Below, piece after piece: positions 1 to 6,357 of a stretch of DNA of 21,565 bases. Origin of the DNA: a virus. Both the position numbers and the translations under genes were made by a program. The stretch is taken from IMG/VR virus record IMGVR_UViG_3300010373_001368, positions 1 to 21,565 of that record. One strand, written 5' to 3'. Each line of letters starts with the position of its first letter. The stretch's first letter is position 1. The notes below the pieces were generated by a model. That model made no database searches, had not been told where the DNA came from, and saw nothing but the letters and a program-made list of their open reading frames with translations.

Positions 1-531
1 CTATCCCTCGTTAATTTCGGTATCTATATTAATTTCAGCCCCTATAAATTGTAGCTCTCTCACTGTGCTATAATCATCAAATTTTAAGCTGTAAGTAATG
101 ACCCGTACTCTAAACGGGTCTTTTCTTTTTTCCGTTTCTACACACTTTCTTACCAGCACTCCATAATCATCGCCCGGGCTCCAGCCCTGCAATGCCTGGT
201 GTATTGCCCATTCTATATCATAATAGTTGATCGATTTTTCTCTATACGCTTCGGGTGTCTCCTGGCCCGAGCCACTAAAAGGCTGAAATCCCAACCGGAG
301 TATTACATCGCCTTCTGCAAGCTGGGCGTTTTCGCTCATATTGCTAAATCGCCAGTTGCTGAAATCGATAAGGATACAGGGAAAGCTTACAGAAGGCCTG
401 ACCTTGTAATAATCGAGCTGTCCCAGGTCCTGATCTATACTGGGTATCATCGGTGTATTATCCGGATTCAATACAGCAGTTTGTATTTGTTGCTGTATAG
501 CCAGATAAATGTTGGCAAAAGGGCTATTCAT
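1..531 (-). CDS. Tail terminator / head-tail joining protein (Mu gp37-like)
   Basis: A complete 176-residue protein whose ATG is at 531 and whose TAG occupies bases 1-3. It probably caps the tail or joins it to the head. The middle of the protein (about residues 46-85: RPSVSFPCILIDF, then LAEGDVILRLGFQPFSG) has the look of the small alpha/beta tail-completion proteins in Mu-like Bacteroidetes phages. This is a family resemblance by eye, with no catalytic motif to check. It is the last gene visible of the leftward packaging unit, 240 bases downstream of the portal stop, and that gap is filled by a repeat tract. The start is preceded by an AT-rich leader without a Shine-Dalgarno sequence. Another small connector protein remains possible. 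Confidence 0.6.
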   Translation of the reverse strand: MNSPFANIYLAIQQQIQTAVLNPDNTPMIPSIDQDLGQLDYYKVRPSVSFPCILIDFSNWRFSNMSENAQLAEGDVILRLGFQPFSGSGQETPEAYREKSINYYDIEWAIHQALQGWSPGDDYGVLVRKCVETEKRKDPFRVRVITYSLKFDDYSTVRELQFIGAEINIDTEINEG

Positions 532-584
532 GGTTTAATAATGATTGAAAAATAAATATTCAAATAAATGATATGTTGTTTTCC

Positions 585-842
585 GGTTAACGTTGAGTTT
601 TTATTTGTGAACGCATTACTTTTTCCAGTTAACGTTTTTGTTATTGTTAAGTAAAACGTAACGTTTTTGTTGCGATTTTGGCAGTGAATGTTATGTTTTT
701 CCGGGTTAACGTTGAAAAATGTCCGGTAAGCGTAAACAAAAATTAACTGTGATCAAAATACGTTTTGGCTATTATTCAGGTTGAACGTCTGGTTTTTTCT
801 GGTGAACGTTAGATTTTTCCTGGTAACCGTTGGGTTTAGGGA
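585..842. repeat. Degenerate tandem repeat, 21-bp period, crossing the portal stop codon
   Basis: Copies of a GTTAACGTT-like core followed by a T-rich stretch recur at about 586, 607 and 628, at 684, 705 and 726, and at about 781, 802 and 823, with an isolated copy near 658. Within each cluster the spacing is 21 bases. The last cluster lies inside the portal gene and, read on the minus strand, encodes three related heptapeptides at the C-terminus (KPNGYQE, KSNVHQK, KPDVQPE). The other clusters lie beyond the stop codon (772-774) and are interrupted by stops in the portal frame. The tract therefore looks like a coding repeat array whose downstream part is no longer translated in that frame. 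Unit boundaries are approximate and were found by eye. Confidence 0.7.
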
Positions 843-2034
843 TGCCATAAGTTTCATAGAAATAACTATTGTCAATCGGTAGCCCTAATTTATTGACCAG
901 CTTTACATCAATTGATATCCGTTCTCTCAATTGCTCGACATCATAGCTCTTAGTGAAAGTGAACTTTCCACCGTCTATCGGGAAACCATAGCTTTTAAGA
1001 ATATTGAGAAAGTAGTTGCTGTTCAGCATATTTCTCACATACTGCATGTCGCTTTTGGTTACTTCGAGTTGTTGTTTTGCATGTACTTCACTCTGGGCAT
1101 ATCCACTTGAATCGCTGCTGGTGGTGCTTTCTGTATTGCCTAATATCACTACGCTCATTTCGGCATTGCAGGCATTTCTGAACTTGGCCTGCAATTCGCC
1201 ATCGCCATTACTTTGCTTGCCATCTTTCATATCAAAATCGGCTTGCTTCGGTATCATCAGTGCAAGACTGCTACCACTATTATCCAATATCTTTTTCAGC
1301 TCTATTTTCGTTTGCTCGTCATAAGCATCATATTTTATCACACGCACAGGTTGACCAAACAACTCAATATAGTTTGACCAATCGGCCATATTGCCTCGTT
1401 TATATAACGCATAGGGAGCGCAGCGAAGCAATAATCCAAGGTCGTGCGTATCGCCAATGATCCACAAATTTGCCAGCTCTGTATAATCTATCCCTTCTTC
1501 GCCGGTTTGTTCATAGGAGATCACCTGCCATTTAGGTTTGATATGCTTGCGTGGGATGCGTCTATAATCTATCTCGTTGCCAGGGATAAATTCAAACCCG
1601 GTAATACCCCACATTTGTGTCCACATGATATCGGTAAGTATCTGTCTGAATATCAGGCTATCTATCAGCTTATCCAGTGCGTCTACTTTTTTGCCATCTT
1701 TTTCGAAATAGATCTGCTTATTCAGTACAGTATCAATTCTTTTACTGACAATGCCCCACAAGTGACCATCTAGTAATACATCATCGTACAGGTCGTATAG
1801 TTTTTGCCTGTTTGGATAATAAACAGATTCTGCTTGTATCAAACCCGTGCGCCATGTAAGCACATCTTTAGGCGAGCGGTCAACCGACCTAACCTGCACA
1901 TCGTTGAGTATTACTTTTATTTTTTCGCCTGTCACAGGTTTATCCTGATCTTGTGTAGGGTTCTGATTACCAATATTTTGCTGAAAACTTTTATCAGTAT
2001 CAGCGCTTTGTTTAAGATTTTTCTTTTGCGACAT
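772..2034 (-). CDS. Portal protein (DUF935 / Mu gp29-like)
   Basis: The portal forms the dodecameric ring at one capsid vertex through which DNA is packaged and ejected. The 420-residue product carries the LFGQPVRV motif at about residues 225-232 that marks the DUF935/Mu gp29 portal family, and an upstream helical segment HLWGIVSKRI at 91-100. Length and position just downstream of the terminase genes fit. I chose ATG at 2034. The same frame stays open upstream to a TTG at 2076, but the ATG gives the more natural N-terminus, and a polar Gln/Asp-rich tail of about 35 residues follows it. The last 21 residues are three seven-residue repeats, which continue as untranslated repeats after the stop. 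The neighbouring minus-strand genes suggest co-transcription. Confidence 0.88.
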   Translation of the reverse strand: MSQKKNLKQSADTDKSFQQNIGNQNPTQDQDKPVTGEKIKVILNDVQVRSVDRSPKDVLTWRTGLIQAESVYYPNRQKLYDLYDDVLLDGHLWGIVSKRIDTVLNKQIYFEKDGKKVDALDKLIDSLIFRQILTDIMWTQMWGITGFEFIPGNEIDYRRIPRKHIKPKWQVISYEQTGEEGIDYTELANLWIIGDTHDLGLLLRCAPYALYKRGNMADWSNYIELFGQPVRVIKYDAYDEQTKIELKKILDNSGSSLALMIPKQADFDMKDGKQSNGDGELQAKFRNACNAEMSVVILGNTESTTSSDSSGYAQSEVHAKQQLEVTKSDMQYVRNMLNSNYFLNILKSYGFPIDGGKFTFTKSYDVEQLRERISIDVKLVNKLGLPIDNSYFYETYGIPKPNGYQEKSNVHQKKPDVQPE

Positions 2035-2082
2035 GATTTTATTTTTAAAATTCAGAAGTGTAAAAATGCGTTTCAATAACTG

Positions 2083-2199
2083 TTAATTCATATTAGCAAC
2101 TAATGCTTCACTTAACCATTCTTCAAAAATGAATAGCTCAATGGGGTACGCATATTCTAATTCAATTATTTGGCTTTTGTATGGAAAGTAGGCAAGCAT
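2083..2199 (-). CDS. Possible 38-residue protein upstream of the portal
   Basis: A short minus-strand frame starting at ATG 2199 and ending TAA at 2083-2085, 48 bases before the portal ATG. The product (starting MLAYFPYKSQ, ending EALVANMN) is acidic and aromatic, with a plausible amphipathic helix (IELFIFEEWLSEALV). It would fill an otherwise empty gap in the leftward operon and runs in the operon direction. Nothing in it identifies a family. It could be a genuine small phage protein, the decayed end of a larger gene, or chance. The evidence is only the open frame, its orientation and the residue composition. Confidence 0.3.
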   Translation of the reverse strand: MLAYFPYKSQIIELEYAYPIELFIFEEWLSEALVANMN

Positions 2200-2304
2200 G
2201 TTTTCAGTTTTTAGAGTTTTTGAATAAGGTTAAGCTTTAGTCAAAATCGGCAAGCACTATATTATCTTCAGCATTTTTATTTCTATCTTTCTGAAAATAT
2301 CGGC

Positions 2305-2619
2305 ATGACACATTTTGATAGGACAAAAGACAGTTATTTGCTGGAGGGCCTAAAAAATCCTGAAATGTTTATTGATATCTATAATAACATAGCTGATGAG
2401 ATGAATGCGCTTGAAAAGGATTTGCAAAGTCACGACAGCGATATTGACTACAATGGCGCTTCCGATCTTTTGTATTGCAGGCCTGAGAATGGTGGTATTC
2501 GTTTTCACATAAACAACCAGGTAAATAATTACCACGACAGCACATATATCATATCTATGATCAGAGTAATAGTGGAACGCCATATCAATCCAAATTTTCT
2601 TGTTTATAAAGAACAATAG
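2305..2619 (+). CDS. Hypothetical 104-residue protein, rightward inside the leftward operon
   Basis: Open frame from ATG 2305 to TAG at 2617-2619, opposite in direction to its neighbours on both sides and convergent with the connector gene ending at 2625. The protein is polar, rich in Asp, Asn and Ile, with an N-terminal helical stretch (residues 12-45) and a C-terminal hydrophobic strand. It has no signal peptide or membrane segment and I do not recognise its family. An isolated gene of opposite direction fits a moron or a late insertion. The minus strand over the same bases also has an open frame, but that product is a hydrophobic, low-complexity sequence typical of a shadow. A TATCTTTC box at 2284-2291 resembles the Bacteroidetes -7 element, weakly. 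Confidence 0.55.
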   Translation: MTHFDRTKDSYLLEGLKNPEMFIDIYNNIADEMNALEKDLQSHDSDIDYNGASDLLYCRPENGGIRFHINNQVNNYHDSTYIISMIRVIVERHINPNFLVYKEQ

Positions 2620-2624
2620 CTCAC

Positions 2625-3092
2625 CTAAAAATTATTATTACGCTTTGGGAAATACTGCACATCAATTGCATCTCCTTGTGGCGCAGTTTCGTTCGTTGTA
2701 TCTATATATGGCCAGCCATCAGGATTAACAAGCCCTTTTTGTATATCTTTCAGATATTCAATAGAACGGTTGTATTTCATTTCGAATAAGGTCATATCAA
2801 TATTAGTATTGCACAACGCTAATAGATGCCAGCAGACAATGTCTTTTACTTTGCGTTGCAGATTGTAATCAACTAATGTGGGTGCGACGCTGCCATCTGC
2901 GCTGCCAAATAGCTGTACAAGGTCATACCGGCTTAGGTAGCTTTTTGCTTCCTGTATTGCAACATTGATAGCGTCATTCACAATAGCATCTCCATACATT
3001 GCAGGAGGGTTGCTTTCATTTGCGCGTGTGATCTCGTCGATCACTTCAGGATACATATTAGTGTATAGATCAGATTTTTGTAAATAGCTCAT
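2625..3092 (-). CDS. Head-tail connector, Mu gp36-like (DUF1320)
   Basis: A 155-residue protein with the layout of the DUF1320/Mu gp36 family: an N-terminal helix pair (SDLYTNMYPEVIDEITRAN), a mid-protein helix with AIQEAKSYLSRYDL at about residues 48-61, the conserved LQRKVKDIVCWHLLALCN at 78-95, and a C-terminal NPDGWPY turn at about 123-129. Such proteins join the portal vertex to the tail. The ATG is at 3092, 25 bases after the large-terminase stop, so translation within one leftward message is likely. It ends five bases from the convergent gene at 2305-2619. Assignment rests on motif pattern and position. Confidence 0.72.
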   Translation of the reverse strand: MSYLQKSDLYTNMYPEVIDEITRANESNPPAMYGDAIVNDAINVAIQEAKSYLSRYDLVQLFGSADGSVAPTLVDYNLQRKVKDIVCWHLLALCNTNIDMTLFEMKYNRSIEYLKDIQKGLVNPDGWPYIDTTNETAPQGDAIDVQYFPKRNNNF

Positions 3093-3117
3093 AGCGGCAT
3101 TTTTATTTGTAGTTATA

Positions 3118-4623
3118 TTAGAAATGTTTGTTGGTCAGGTATCTTGGGATGATATTGAAGTTGGCGGCAATTGTTGATGATATCTTATTGTTGATATTCC
3201 AGACAGCGCCTTCTACAGCATCAGGCCCGTCATCGTGTGCCCTGCTGCCTGGAGCCAAAGCAATAAATTGCTCTTCTAATCTTTGCATGTGAGGATTGTC
3301 TTTTTCATTTGCATTCAGGTATAGCTTCCCATTTCTGTTAAGGGGCTCCAGCAGGCTTTCTATGCGCATGAATTTATCAGGCTTCTGTCGTTTGTCTCCA
3401 CTGATAGGAATTGTTTTTCCACGCAATTTTCCCGTATCGTAAAATTCTTTAAGCAGTACATCCTGCATGAATACCTGCTCCATGTAGAAGTAACAATTGC
3501 ACCCGTTTACCAGACTCATGATATCGTAATGCCAGTCTATCATCCTGGCTGTGGTTGTTTGTTCCAGGTAAACTTTGATAACGTGATATTCGTCACGCCA
3601 CTTGCCTACTAATACTGTCGCTTTATAATCATTCTTCTTTGTGTCTTTAAAAGAAGGATCGGTGTAGCATACCAACAATGTATATTGTTCTAATGACGGA
3701 CAACCTTTGTATGCCATTTCTTTAAACACTGATCCTTCAGTAATAGGATTATTAAAATATTCTTTTTGCGCAGCCGCATAGCTTTTCTGGCTCAGCACTC
3801 TGTCTATATCTACCTCACTGTTTTTCTCAGGCCAAATCGATCTTCCTTCACTGTCACGAATATTTATCTCATCTATATGATCTGCAAAATTGGTAGCGCG
3901 CTGCACACAACAATCTCTAGCTATTCTGTTACCGCAAAAAATAATAAGTGTAGGATTGGAAATAGATCGTGTACCGATTGCGGCTTCTTCTACCCACTTC
4001 CACGTTTTTTTGATCATCTCAGGATTTCGGCAATCCTGATCTGTATCCAGATCATCGAACAATAAAATATCTGGTCGCAACTCTTCGCTTCGTGTGCCCC
4101 TTGGTGATTGGCCGGCACCCAATGCCCTGAAGGAAATATTTCTCTGTGTAACGAATTCAGATGATTGCCAGCTCCCTGTTTTCTCCTGCAGGTCATAATC
4201 ATTAATAATGCGCTGATTAAACTCAAGGTTGGCCTTGTAAGGAAGTAAAAGACGAGTAGCATTTTCGAGGCTATTGCTAATAAGCAACACATATTTCTTT
4301 TTGCCGGTGAGGCATAGGTACAGCACCTCCATCATTGTGCGTGTGCTCTTGGCCAGCTCCCTGCTCCACATGCGAACTTCATACCATTCGGGATTGTCTA
4401 TTACTCTTTTTGTAGCCTCTATATGGAAATGTGCAGGTTCAGCAAAAGTGTATTTTGGGAAATAATACTTAAACCAATCCTCAGTATTTAATTCTAAATT
4501 TTTTATTCGCTGCTGTTGCTCTTCCAATGTCTCAATTACATCAATAGCTGTAGAACTGCGGATGTTCAATTCAAATTCAGTCCATTCGTCTACATATTTT
4601 TTATCTGTTTTCAGCTTGTTCAT
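3118..4623 (-). CDS. terL: Terminase large subunit
   Basis: The packaging motor: an N-terminal ATPase pumps DNA through the portal and a C-terminal RNase H-like nuclease cuts the concatemer or integrated DNA. In the 501 residues I see a variant Walker A (SRELAKSTRT, 87-96), the SPRGTRSEELRPD block (173-185) that precedes a Walker B strand (DILLFDD, 185-191), and a first nuclease acidic residue in CYTDPSF (D322). A late HDDGPDA block (about 462-468) looks like the last nuclease acid. Length is normal for the family. ATG 4623 lies two bases from the end of the small-terminase gene, implying translational coupling. The Walker A lacks the usual glycine, as is common in terminases. Confidence 0.92.
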   Translation of the reverse strand: MNKLKTDKKYVDEWTEFELNIRSSTAIDVIETLEEQQQRIKNLELNTEDWFKYYFPKYTFAEPAHFHIEATKRVIDNPEWYEVRMWSRELAKSTRTMMEVLYLCLTGKKKYVLLISNSLENATRLLLPYKANLEFNQRIINDYDLQEKTGSWQSSEFVTQRNISFRALGAGQSPRGTRSEELRPDILLFDDLDTDQDCRNPEMIKKTWKWVEEAAIGTRSISNPTLIIFCGNRIARDCCVQRATNFADHIDEINIRDSEGRSIWPEKNSEVDIDRVLSQKSYAAAQKEYFNNPITEGSVFKEMAYKGCPSLEQYTLLVCYTDPSFKDTKKNDYKATVLVGKWRDEYHVIKVYLEQTTTARMIDWHYDIMSLVNGCNCYFYMEQVFMQDVLLKEFYDTGKLRGKTIPISGDKRQKPDKFMRIESLLEPLNRNGKLYLNANEKDNPHMQRLEEQFIALAPGSRAHDDGPDAVEGAVWNINNKISSTIAANFNIIPRYLTNKHF

Positions 4624-4625
4624 TT

Positions 4626-5108
4626 TTATGCTTGTTTTAGCCTATGCTTGACAAAGGCATCAAATTGTAAAGAGATGAGTTTAGCTGTATCAAGATTGCG
4701 CTGTAAAACAAAACGGATAAACTGCATTCCCGTTTCTATCATCTCACCCATACTCACATCTGTCTCCAGGTTTTTTATTGCTGCAGTGTACTTGATTATT
4801 TTATCTGCGTCCTTTGTATCTCCCAGCTCATCGCTCTCTTTTACCTTAATAGTAATGGCAGCAATAATATCATACAGGTGACGCAATTGTTCCTCTTTGG
4901 AAGTGAGCAATGATCTGCGCATTTTATCCCATTCGCCTTCAGCTATCCATCTTCTTATAGTGCTTTCATCGGCAGCAACTTTTAATGCAATTTCTTTCTG
5001 TGTAAGGTCGAAACGTGTGTAGAGCATTTGCGCCCATTCGCGCTTCTGGTCATTACTTAGTTTGCCTGGATTTTTATTAAAGCCATTATCCATGATGCAA
5101 ATGTCCAT
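4626..5108 (-). CDS. Terminase small subunit-like HTH protein
   Basis: A 160-residue protein that probably recognises the packaging site and recruits the large subunit. Residues 35-60 (LTQKEIALKV then ESTIRRWIAEGEW) form a helix-turn-helix like those of gp27/DUF1804-type small terminases, preceded by a basic linker and followed by a long charged helical region (64-150) suitable for oligomerisation. It is the first gene of the leftward unit and lies directly upstream of the large terminase, with a two-base gap. ATG 5108 is given, but ATG 5093 (residue 6) is equally plausible, since the first five residues are not typical. A transcription regulator is a less likely alternative given the partner gene. 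Confidence 0.75.
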   Translation of the reverse strand: MDICIMDNGFNKNPGKLSNDQKREWAQMLYTRFDLTQKEIALKVAADESTIRRWIAEGEWDKMRRSLLTSKEEQLRHLYDIIAAITIKVKESDELGDTKDADKIIKYTAAIKNLETDVSMGEMIETGMQFIRFVLQRNLDTAKLISLQFDAFVKHRLKQA

Positions 5109-5130
5109 CGCTTGCGGATTTTTATTTCGA

Positions 5131-5138
5131 CAAATTTT
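5131..5138 (-). promoter_or_regulatory. Possible -7 box for the leftward packaging unit
   Basis: On the minus strand these bases read AAAATTTG, seven of eight matches to the Bacteroidetes -7 consensus TAnnTTTG. They lie 23 to 30 bases upstream of the terminase ATG at 5108 and on the far side of the palindrome at 5151-5177. No clear -33 TTG element was found at the right distance, so this is only a candidate. Confidence 0.25.
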
Positions 5139-5150
5139 TATGCTTATATG

Positions 5151-5177
5151 AAAACTGTATAGTCATTATACAGTTTT
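5151..5177. promoter_or_regulatory. Perfect 11+11 bp palindrome between divergent units (candidate operator)
   Basis: AAAACTGTATA at 5151-5161 is exactly reverse-complemented by TATACAGTTTT at 5167-5177, with a five-base spacer GTCAT. It sits between the divergent starts at 5108 and 5293, roughly midway between a -7-like box on each strand. Such two-fold symmetry in a divergent region suggests binding of a dimeric regulator able to act on both transcription units. A terminator is unlikely because no gene converges here. The regulator is not encoded in the window. Confidence 0.55.
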
Positions 5178-5194
5178 ACGATAATGATAAAAAT

Positions 5195-5202
5195 TCGATT
5201 TG
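5195..5202 (+). promoter_or_regulatory. Possible -7 box for the rightward structural unit
   Basis: TCGATTTG matches the TAnnTTTG Bacteroidetes -7 consensus at seven of eight positions and lies 91 bases upstream of the protease ATG at 5293, on the right of the palindrome. No convincing -33 element accompanies it. Weak candidate, based on position and consensus only. Confidence 0.25.
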
Positions 5203-5292
5203 GTGCAGCCTTCTGAGCGTTGCAATTTTACACCGTGAAACATGCTTTTGGTAGTCGCAAATAAAAATCTCTCACTAAATATTATATACTCG

Positions 5293-6291
5293 ATGGCTTC
5301 TAAACAAATCAATAAAAAATTCGTCCTTTCGGATAGCACGGTAAATGAGTACGGCTTTCGCCTGCTCTCATCCGGCTACCAACTGGGGGAGTTTCAAAAA
5401 AACCCAATTGGCTATTACATGCATCAGCGCGATGGTGGTGTAGTAGTGAAATGGTGCGACCTGTGTATGGATGATGACCAGGTAACAGCTTATCCTGAGA
5501 TCAATTTATCAAATACACGTGGACAGCAAACAGCAGATGAAGTAGAGAATGGTTTTCTGAATGCTGCTTCTGTAGGACATATTGTTGTACTGGAATATTC
5601 AAACGATCCTGAACTTATGTTGCCGGGACAAACAGGACCCACTATTACCAAATGGTATAATAAAGAATGCAGCCTTGTAGATATACCCGGCAATTATAAT
5701 GCCCTTACACAATTATATGATGAAGATGACAATGCACTTAACCTCGCCGATTTTACAAATAAATCAATCGTAAACATGAAATCAATCACACTAACACCTG
5801 AATTATTAAAGAGTCTTTCTCTTGCAGACAGTTCGGATGGCACTGATGTTATTGCTGCTATTAATAGCCTCACAGACAGAGCAGCAATAGTCACCACGTT
5901 ACAGGCTGAAAATACTGATCTGCAAACTGAGGTTGCCAACCTGCGTGCAGCCTTTGGTAAGAAACAGGTTGCAGACATGCTAGACAAAGCAATGGAAGAA
6001 AAGCGCATAACAGTAGCCCTGAAAAACAAACTGGCTGCACAGTACGCAAACAACCCTACAGATCTGAAAGACCTGCTTGCCTCAATGCCAAAGTACCAGG
6101 CAATAACTGACACTATACAGGTAGCAGAAAATCTGAGGTCTGAAAAAGCAAGCAGCCTGCTGAAACTAAACTGGGATGAGCTGGATAGAAGCGACAAGCT
6201 TAAAGAACTGAAAGAGCAGTTCCCCGAGCTATATGCTCAAAAATTTGAAGAACACTTTAATCACAAGCCAGGAGAAAAAGCTAAAGCATAA
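5293..6291 (+). CDS. Prohead protease with C-terminal scaffold domain
   Basis: Matures the procapsid by cleaving scaffold and capsid proteins. Numbered from ATG 5293 (332 residues), the N-terminal half has the His-Ser-Glu pattern of HK97-type serine proteases: H44 in YYMHQRDG, S93 in NGFLNAASVGH, and E125 in KECSLVDIPGN, the last being a signature of this family. From about residue 162 the protein becomes a helical, charged region (coiled coil around 195-220, then Lys/Glu-rich to the end) typical of an assembly scaffold, so protease and scaffold are fused. The frame is open back to an ATG at 5242, but that adds 17 residues with no family resemblance. First gene of the rightward unit, followed by the capsid gene 66 bases later. 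Confidence 0.85.
   Translation: MASKQINKKFVLSDSTVNEYGFRLLSSGYQLGEFQKNPIGYYMHQRDGGVVVKWCDLCMDDDQVTAYPEINLSNTRGQQTADEVENGFLNAASVGHIVVLEYSNDPELMLPGQTGPTITKWYNKECSLVDIPGNYNALTQLYDEDDNALNLADFTNKSIVNMKSITLTPELLKSLSLADSSDGTDVIAAINSLTDRAAIVTTLQAENTDLQTEVANLRAAFGKKQVADMLDKAMEEKRITVALKNKLAAQYANNPTDLKDLLASMPKYQAITDTIQVAENLRSEKASSLLKLNWDELDRSDKLKELKEQFPELYAQKFEEHFNHKPGEKAKA
5776..6291 (+). CDS. Possible nested scaffold protein from an internal start
   Basis: An in-frame ATG at 5776 (residue 162 of the protease numbered from 5293), preceded by an AT-rich stretch like the other starts here, falls exactly at the boundary between the protease domain and the helical scaffold region. Starting there gives a 171-residue free scaffold beginning MKSITLTPELL. 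In phages such as Mu and lambda the scaffold is made from an internal start within the protease gene, and this layout would allow the same. The sequence shows only the well-placed ATG; expression is inference. Confidence 0.4.
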   Translation: MKSITLTPELLKSLSLADSSDGTDVIAAINSLTDRAAIVTTLQAENTDLQTEVANLRAAFGKKQVADMLDKAMEEKRITVALKNKLAAQYANNPTDLKDLLASMPKYQAITDTIQVAENLRSEKASSLLKLNWDELDRSDKLKELKEQFPELYAQKFEEHFNHKPGEKAKA

Positions 6292-6322
6292 CATCAGAAG
6301 TCAATCAACAAATCAAAAACTT

Positions 6323-6341
6323 TAATCACACACAACAACTT
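6323..6341 (+). promoter_or_regulatory. Leader motif before the major capsid gene, shared with the sheath gene
   Basis: TAATCACACACAACAACTT ends 16 bases before the capsid ATG at 6358. Almost the same sequence, TAATCACACAACAACA, is found at 9345-9360 at nearly the same distance before the tail-sheath ATG. These are expected to be the two most heavily made virion proteins. The motif is unstructured and A/C-rich, suiting a translation enhancer in bacteria that rarely use Shine-Dalgarno pairing. Confidence 0.4.
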
Positions 6342-6357
6342 AAAAAAACCAGTACTT

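Noticed and set aside
585-842. CRISPR-like spaced repeats
   Set aside because: The period is 21 bases with no unique spacers of normal length, copies are degenerate, the array overlaps a coding 3' end as heptapeptides, and no cas genes are present.
2237-2340. Minus-strand frame ending in NAEDNIVLADFD
   Set aside because: The C-terminal part looks protein-like and may be a gene relic, but no ATG lies in the frame and it overlaps the plus-strand gene; only TTG or GTG starts are available.
2350-2616. Minus-strand open frame of 88 residues opposite the gene at 2305-2619
   Set aside because: It is consistent with operon direction but its product is a run of hydrophobic residues (VVVIIYLVVYV, IVVNIAVVTLQIL) typical of a complementary shadow; the plus-strand product has normal composition.
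5151-5177. Interpretation of the palindrome as a bidirectional terminator
   Set aside because: The flanking genes diverge, so nothing would be terminated here; an operator is the simpler reading.
5694-6197. Long minus-strand open frame of 167 residues across the protease/scaffold gene
   Set aside because: It is antisense to a gene with a recognisable catalytic pattern, and the product is Ser/Leu/Ala-rich shadow sequence with no neighbours on that strand.
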